Source of the DNA: Clostridia bacterium
Lineage (GTDB): Bacteria; Bacillota_A; Clostridia; Christensenellales; Aristaeellaceae
Length of the DNA: 24,239 bases
NCBI GenBank assembly: GCA_017509065.1
Contig: JAFWQM010000067.1
Location: 1 to 24,239 of the forward strand
Direction of reading: 5' to 3'
Each line of letters starts with the position of its first letter. Position 1 is the stretch's first letter. The notes under the pieces were generated by a model that worked only from the letters and a program-made list of their open reading frames with translations, had not been told where the DNA came from and did no database searches. The position numbers and the translations under genes are program-made. Of this stretch, positions 22,681 to 24,239 are shown piece by piece.

Positions 22681-22982
22681 AGATATTTCTGCCCTGGTAC
22701 TGCACTGTTACTACATAGACGGTCTTTTTGTTCTCGTCAATTTTGAAGATTAGCGACGTAATTGTCGATCAGAAGCTGTTTATAGCCGCGGCCAGCATAT
22801 CGCCCTTCCAGCCGGTCCTGATGGGAAGCGGGGAAGGCTTCCAACGAGCGGATGGCGTTCCATATTCTGTCCGTCTGTCCCCTGGCGTTTTCCGGGGCCA
22901 TCTTTTCCAGCGCGATGTAAGCGTATATATCATCAATGTCCCGATACGCTTTTGGATATAGGAATACTTTATACCGTTCCAT
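22679..22982 (-). pseudogene. RelE/ParE-family toxin gene with a frameshift near its 3' end
   Basis: The ATG at 22982 opens an 81-codon frame starting MERYKVFLYPKAYRDIDDIY that matches the RelE/ParE toxin fold up to GYKQLLIDNYVA. It then ends abruptly at a TGA (22739-22737) after NLQN. Shifting frame by one base near 22751-22754 restores the expected ending, IFKIDENKKTVYVVTVQYQG, with a stop at 22679-22681 and a normal length of about 100 residues. The final strand of RelE-type toxins usually carries residues needed for ribosome-bound mRNA cleavage, so the encoded form is probably inactive, unless the shift is a sequencing error or is bypassed. The start overlaps the antitoxin end by 14 bases, the usual coupling for such pairs. 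Confidence 0.8.
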
Positions 22983-23238
22983 AGTATTTCCTGTCCAGGC
23001 TTTCTTTCGCGGCGTCCAGCGAGATTGGCTCCGCGCCTGTCTCCACTTCTTTTTCCGCTTCAAAGATCGCCTGATCGATCCGGTTGATCCGGGCAAAACG
23101 CTCGTACAGCTCCGCGCTCATGACGACCAGGTCACTGTATCCATTTTTTGTGATAAAGATCGGCTCCTGATTTTTATGGGCCAATTCGGAAATTGCGCTC
23201 GTGTTTCTCAAATCCCGGATAGGCATAATCATGGGCAT
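22969..23238 (-). CDS. Phd/YefM-family antitoxin
   Basis: This is an 89-residue antitoxin. The N-terminal half, MPIRDLRNTSAISE and PIFITKNGYSDLVVMSAELYERF, is the Phd/YefM DNA-binding fold that dimerises and represses its own promoter. The acidic, flexible C-terminal half (AEKEVETGAEPIS) would wrap the toxin. The ATG at 23238 is eight bases from AGGAGG; an in-frame ATG three codons earlier (23247) overlaps the ribosome binding site. The reading frame is intact even though the partner toxin is frameshifted. It has its own promoter at 23268-23296. Confidence 0.9.
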   Translation of the reverse strand: MPMIMPIRDLRNTSAISELAHKNQEPIFITKNGYSDLVVMSAELYERFARINRIDQAIFEAEKEVETGAEPISLDAAKESLDRKYYGTV

Positions 23239-23267
23239 CTTCCACACCTCCTGTTATCTGTGTCATG

Positions 23268-23296
23268 ATTATAGCACGATTATGCCACGCTGTAAA
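23268..23296 (-). promoter_or_regulatory. Promoter of the toxin-antitoxin operon with a possible operator
   Basis: On the minus strand TTTACA (23296-23291) and TATAAT (23273-23268) are 17 bases apart. The -35 starts five bases past the synthetase stop codon. The direct repeat ATAATCGTG/ATAATCATG, with starts 11 bases apart, overlaps the -10 and could be the antitoxin's operator. Confidence 0.8.
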
Positions 23297-23300
23297 GCAT

Positions 23301-24239
23301 TTACGCCGTCTCGATACTATTGGCCTTTTGCAGCTTCAGCAGCTCCACCGCGTCCTGGCGCATTTTGTATTTGAGGATCTTGCCCGCCGCGTTGGTGGGG
23401 AATTCCTGGACGAACTGGACGTAGCGGGGGGTCTTGTGGCGGGCCATATGGTCGCGCACAAATCCCTTTAATTCGTCAGCGGTCATGGATTGTCCTTCTT
23501 TCAGGATGACCACGGCCATGATTTCTTCGCCGTACTGCTCGTCAGGGACGCCGATGACCTGCACGTCGCTGACCTTCGGATGAGTGTAGATGAATTCCTC
23601 GATCTCCTTGGGGTAAATATTCTCGCCGCCGCGGATGATCATGTCCTTCAAACGCCCGGTGATGCGGTAGTTGCCCTCGGGGGTGCGGCAGGCCAGGTCG
23701 CCAGTGTGCAGCCAGCCGTCCTTGTCGATGGCCTCCTGAGTGGCCTTGGGCATTTTGTAGTAGCCCTTCATGATGTTGTAGCCCCGGGCCACGAACTCGC
23801 CGGTCACGTTGTCGGGCACTTCCTCGCCGGTTTCAGGGTCAACGATCTTGCACTCGATCTCCGGCATAGCCCGGCCCACGGTGGTGACGCGAACTTCCAG
23901 CGGGTCGTCGGTGGAACTCATGGTGCAGCCGGGGCTGGCCTCGGTCTGGCCGTAGACGATGGTAATTTCCGTCATGTGCATTTTTTCCACCACGTCCCGC
24001 ATCACGGCGATGGGGCAGGGCGACCCGGCCATGATGCCGGTGCGCATGTGGGAAAAGTCGGTTTTCGGGAAATCCGGGTGCTCCAGCATGGCGATGAACA
24101 TGGTGGGCACGCCGTGGAAGGCCGTGATCTTCTCCTGGTGGATGCAGGCCAGGGCTGGCTTGGGGGAGAAATACGGCAGCGGGAACAGGCTGGTGCCGTG
24201 GGTCATGGAGGCGGTCATGGCCAGCACCATGCCGAAGCA
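23301..24239 (-). CDS. AMP-forming acyl-CoA synthetase, C-terminal part (runs off the window)
   Basis: The visible 312 residues are the C-terminal part of an acyl-CoA synthetase of the ANL superfamily, which activates a fatty or other carboxylic acid as the acyl-AMP and transfers it to CoA. In order: the A5 motif IVYGQTEASP, the A7 motif TGDLA, the A8 hinge TGRLKDMIIRGGENIYPKE, and the A10 lysine in NAAGKILKYKM near the C-terminus. All are intact, so the enzyme is probably active. The N-terminal AMP-binding loop lies beyond 24239. The frame is open to the edge, reading CFGMVLAMT, so the ATG at 24230 is internal and not the start. The substrate chain length cannot be judged. The toxin-antitoxin promoter starts just past its stop. 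Confidence 0.93.
   Translation of the reverse strand, partial: CFGMVLAMTASMTHGTSLFPLPYFSPKPALACIHQEKITAFHGVPTMFIAMLEHPDFPKTDFSHMRTGIMAGSPCPIAVMRDVVEKMHMTEITIVYGQTEASPGCTMSSTDDPLEVRVTTVGRAMPEIECKIVDPETGEEVPDNVTGEFVARGYNIMKGYYKMPKATQEAIDKDGWLHTGDLACRTPEGNYRITGRLKDMIIRGGENIYPKEIEEFIYTHPKVSDVQVIGVPDEQYGEEIMAVVILKEGQSMTADELKGFVRDHMARHKTPRYVQFVQEFPTNAAGKILKYKMRQDAVELLKLQKANSIETA

Overview
The window looks like a chromosomal stretch from a GC-rich, probably gut-associated, spore-forming Clostridia-type Firmicute. The evidence is: a type III glutamine synthetase (GlnN), a T-box leader on pheST, strong AGGAGG-type ribosome binding sites, textbook sigma-A promoters with 17-bp spacers, Spo0A-box-like sites in front of a Spo0E-like small gene, and a palindromic intergenic repeat of a kind I remember from gut Clostridia. 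The lineage cannot be fixed more precisely from the sequence alone.

Layout. 1-236: an intergenic structured element with two hairpins. 237-6335, all on the minus strand: serC, a DUF5684-like membrane protein, serA, glnN and a cytoplasmic GH5 glycosidase. This is serine synthesis followed by ammonia assimilation. A consensus promoter lies between serA and glnN, placed so that glnN transcripts begin just upstream of a terminator-like hairpin. 6336-6793: the serC promoter, then three Spo0A-box-like sites at about 30-bp spacing, which lead into a 56-codon Spo0E-like gene (plus). 6968-10099 (minus): a 1043-residue protein joining an endonuclease Q-type PHP domain to a UvrD-type helicase. 10219-10443: a small DUF2007-like protein.

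10444-11909 holds no intact long gene. It has a hairpin-rich element, the remnant of a membrane sensor gene broken by an amber codon, and a promoter that drives a nine-codon leader ORF plus a terminator-like stem-loop ahead of a four-gene plus-strand operon (11910-16323). That operon encodes a GNAT acetyltransferase fused to a serine beta-lactamase-like hydrolase, an alpha/alpha-toroid protein, a P-loop kinase-like protein and an S51 (dipeptidase E-like) peptidase. It looks like an accessory detoxification or modification cassette, but its function is unknown.

16320-20275: the pheST operon under a Phe T-box, with an inverted pair of structured repeats between pheS and pheT. 20438-20480: a strong bidirectional terminator. 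20493-24239 (minus): ilvE, a secreted HExxH metalloprotease-like protein, a Phd/YefM-RelE toxin-antitoxin pair whose toxin is frameshifted, and the 3' part of an AMP-forming acyl-CoA synthetase that runs off the right edge. A diverged second copy of the last codons of that synthetase gene lies on the far side of the toxin-antitoxin pair, so the pair sits between two related gene tails.

The most interesting items are the EndoQ-helicase fusion, the Spo0A-box-controlled Spo0E-like gene, the leader-peptide/stem-loop arrangement before the GNAT-hydrolase cassette, the glnN leader hairpin, and the broken toxin between duplicated synthetase tails.
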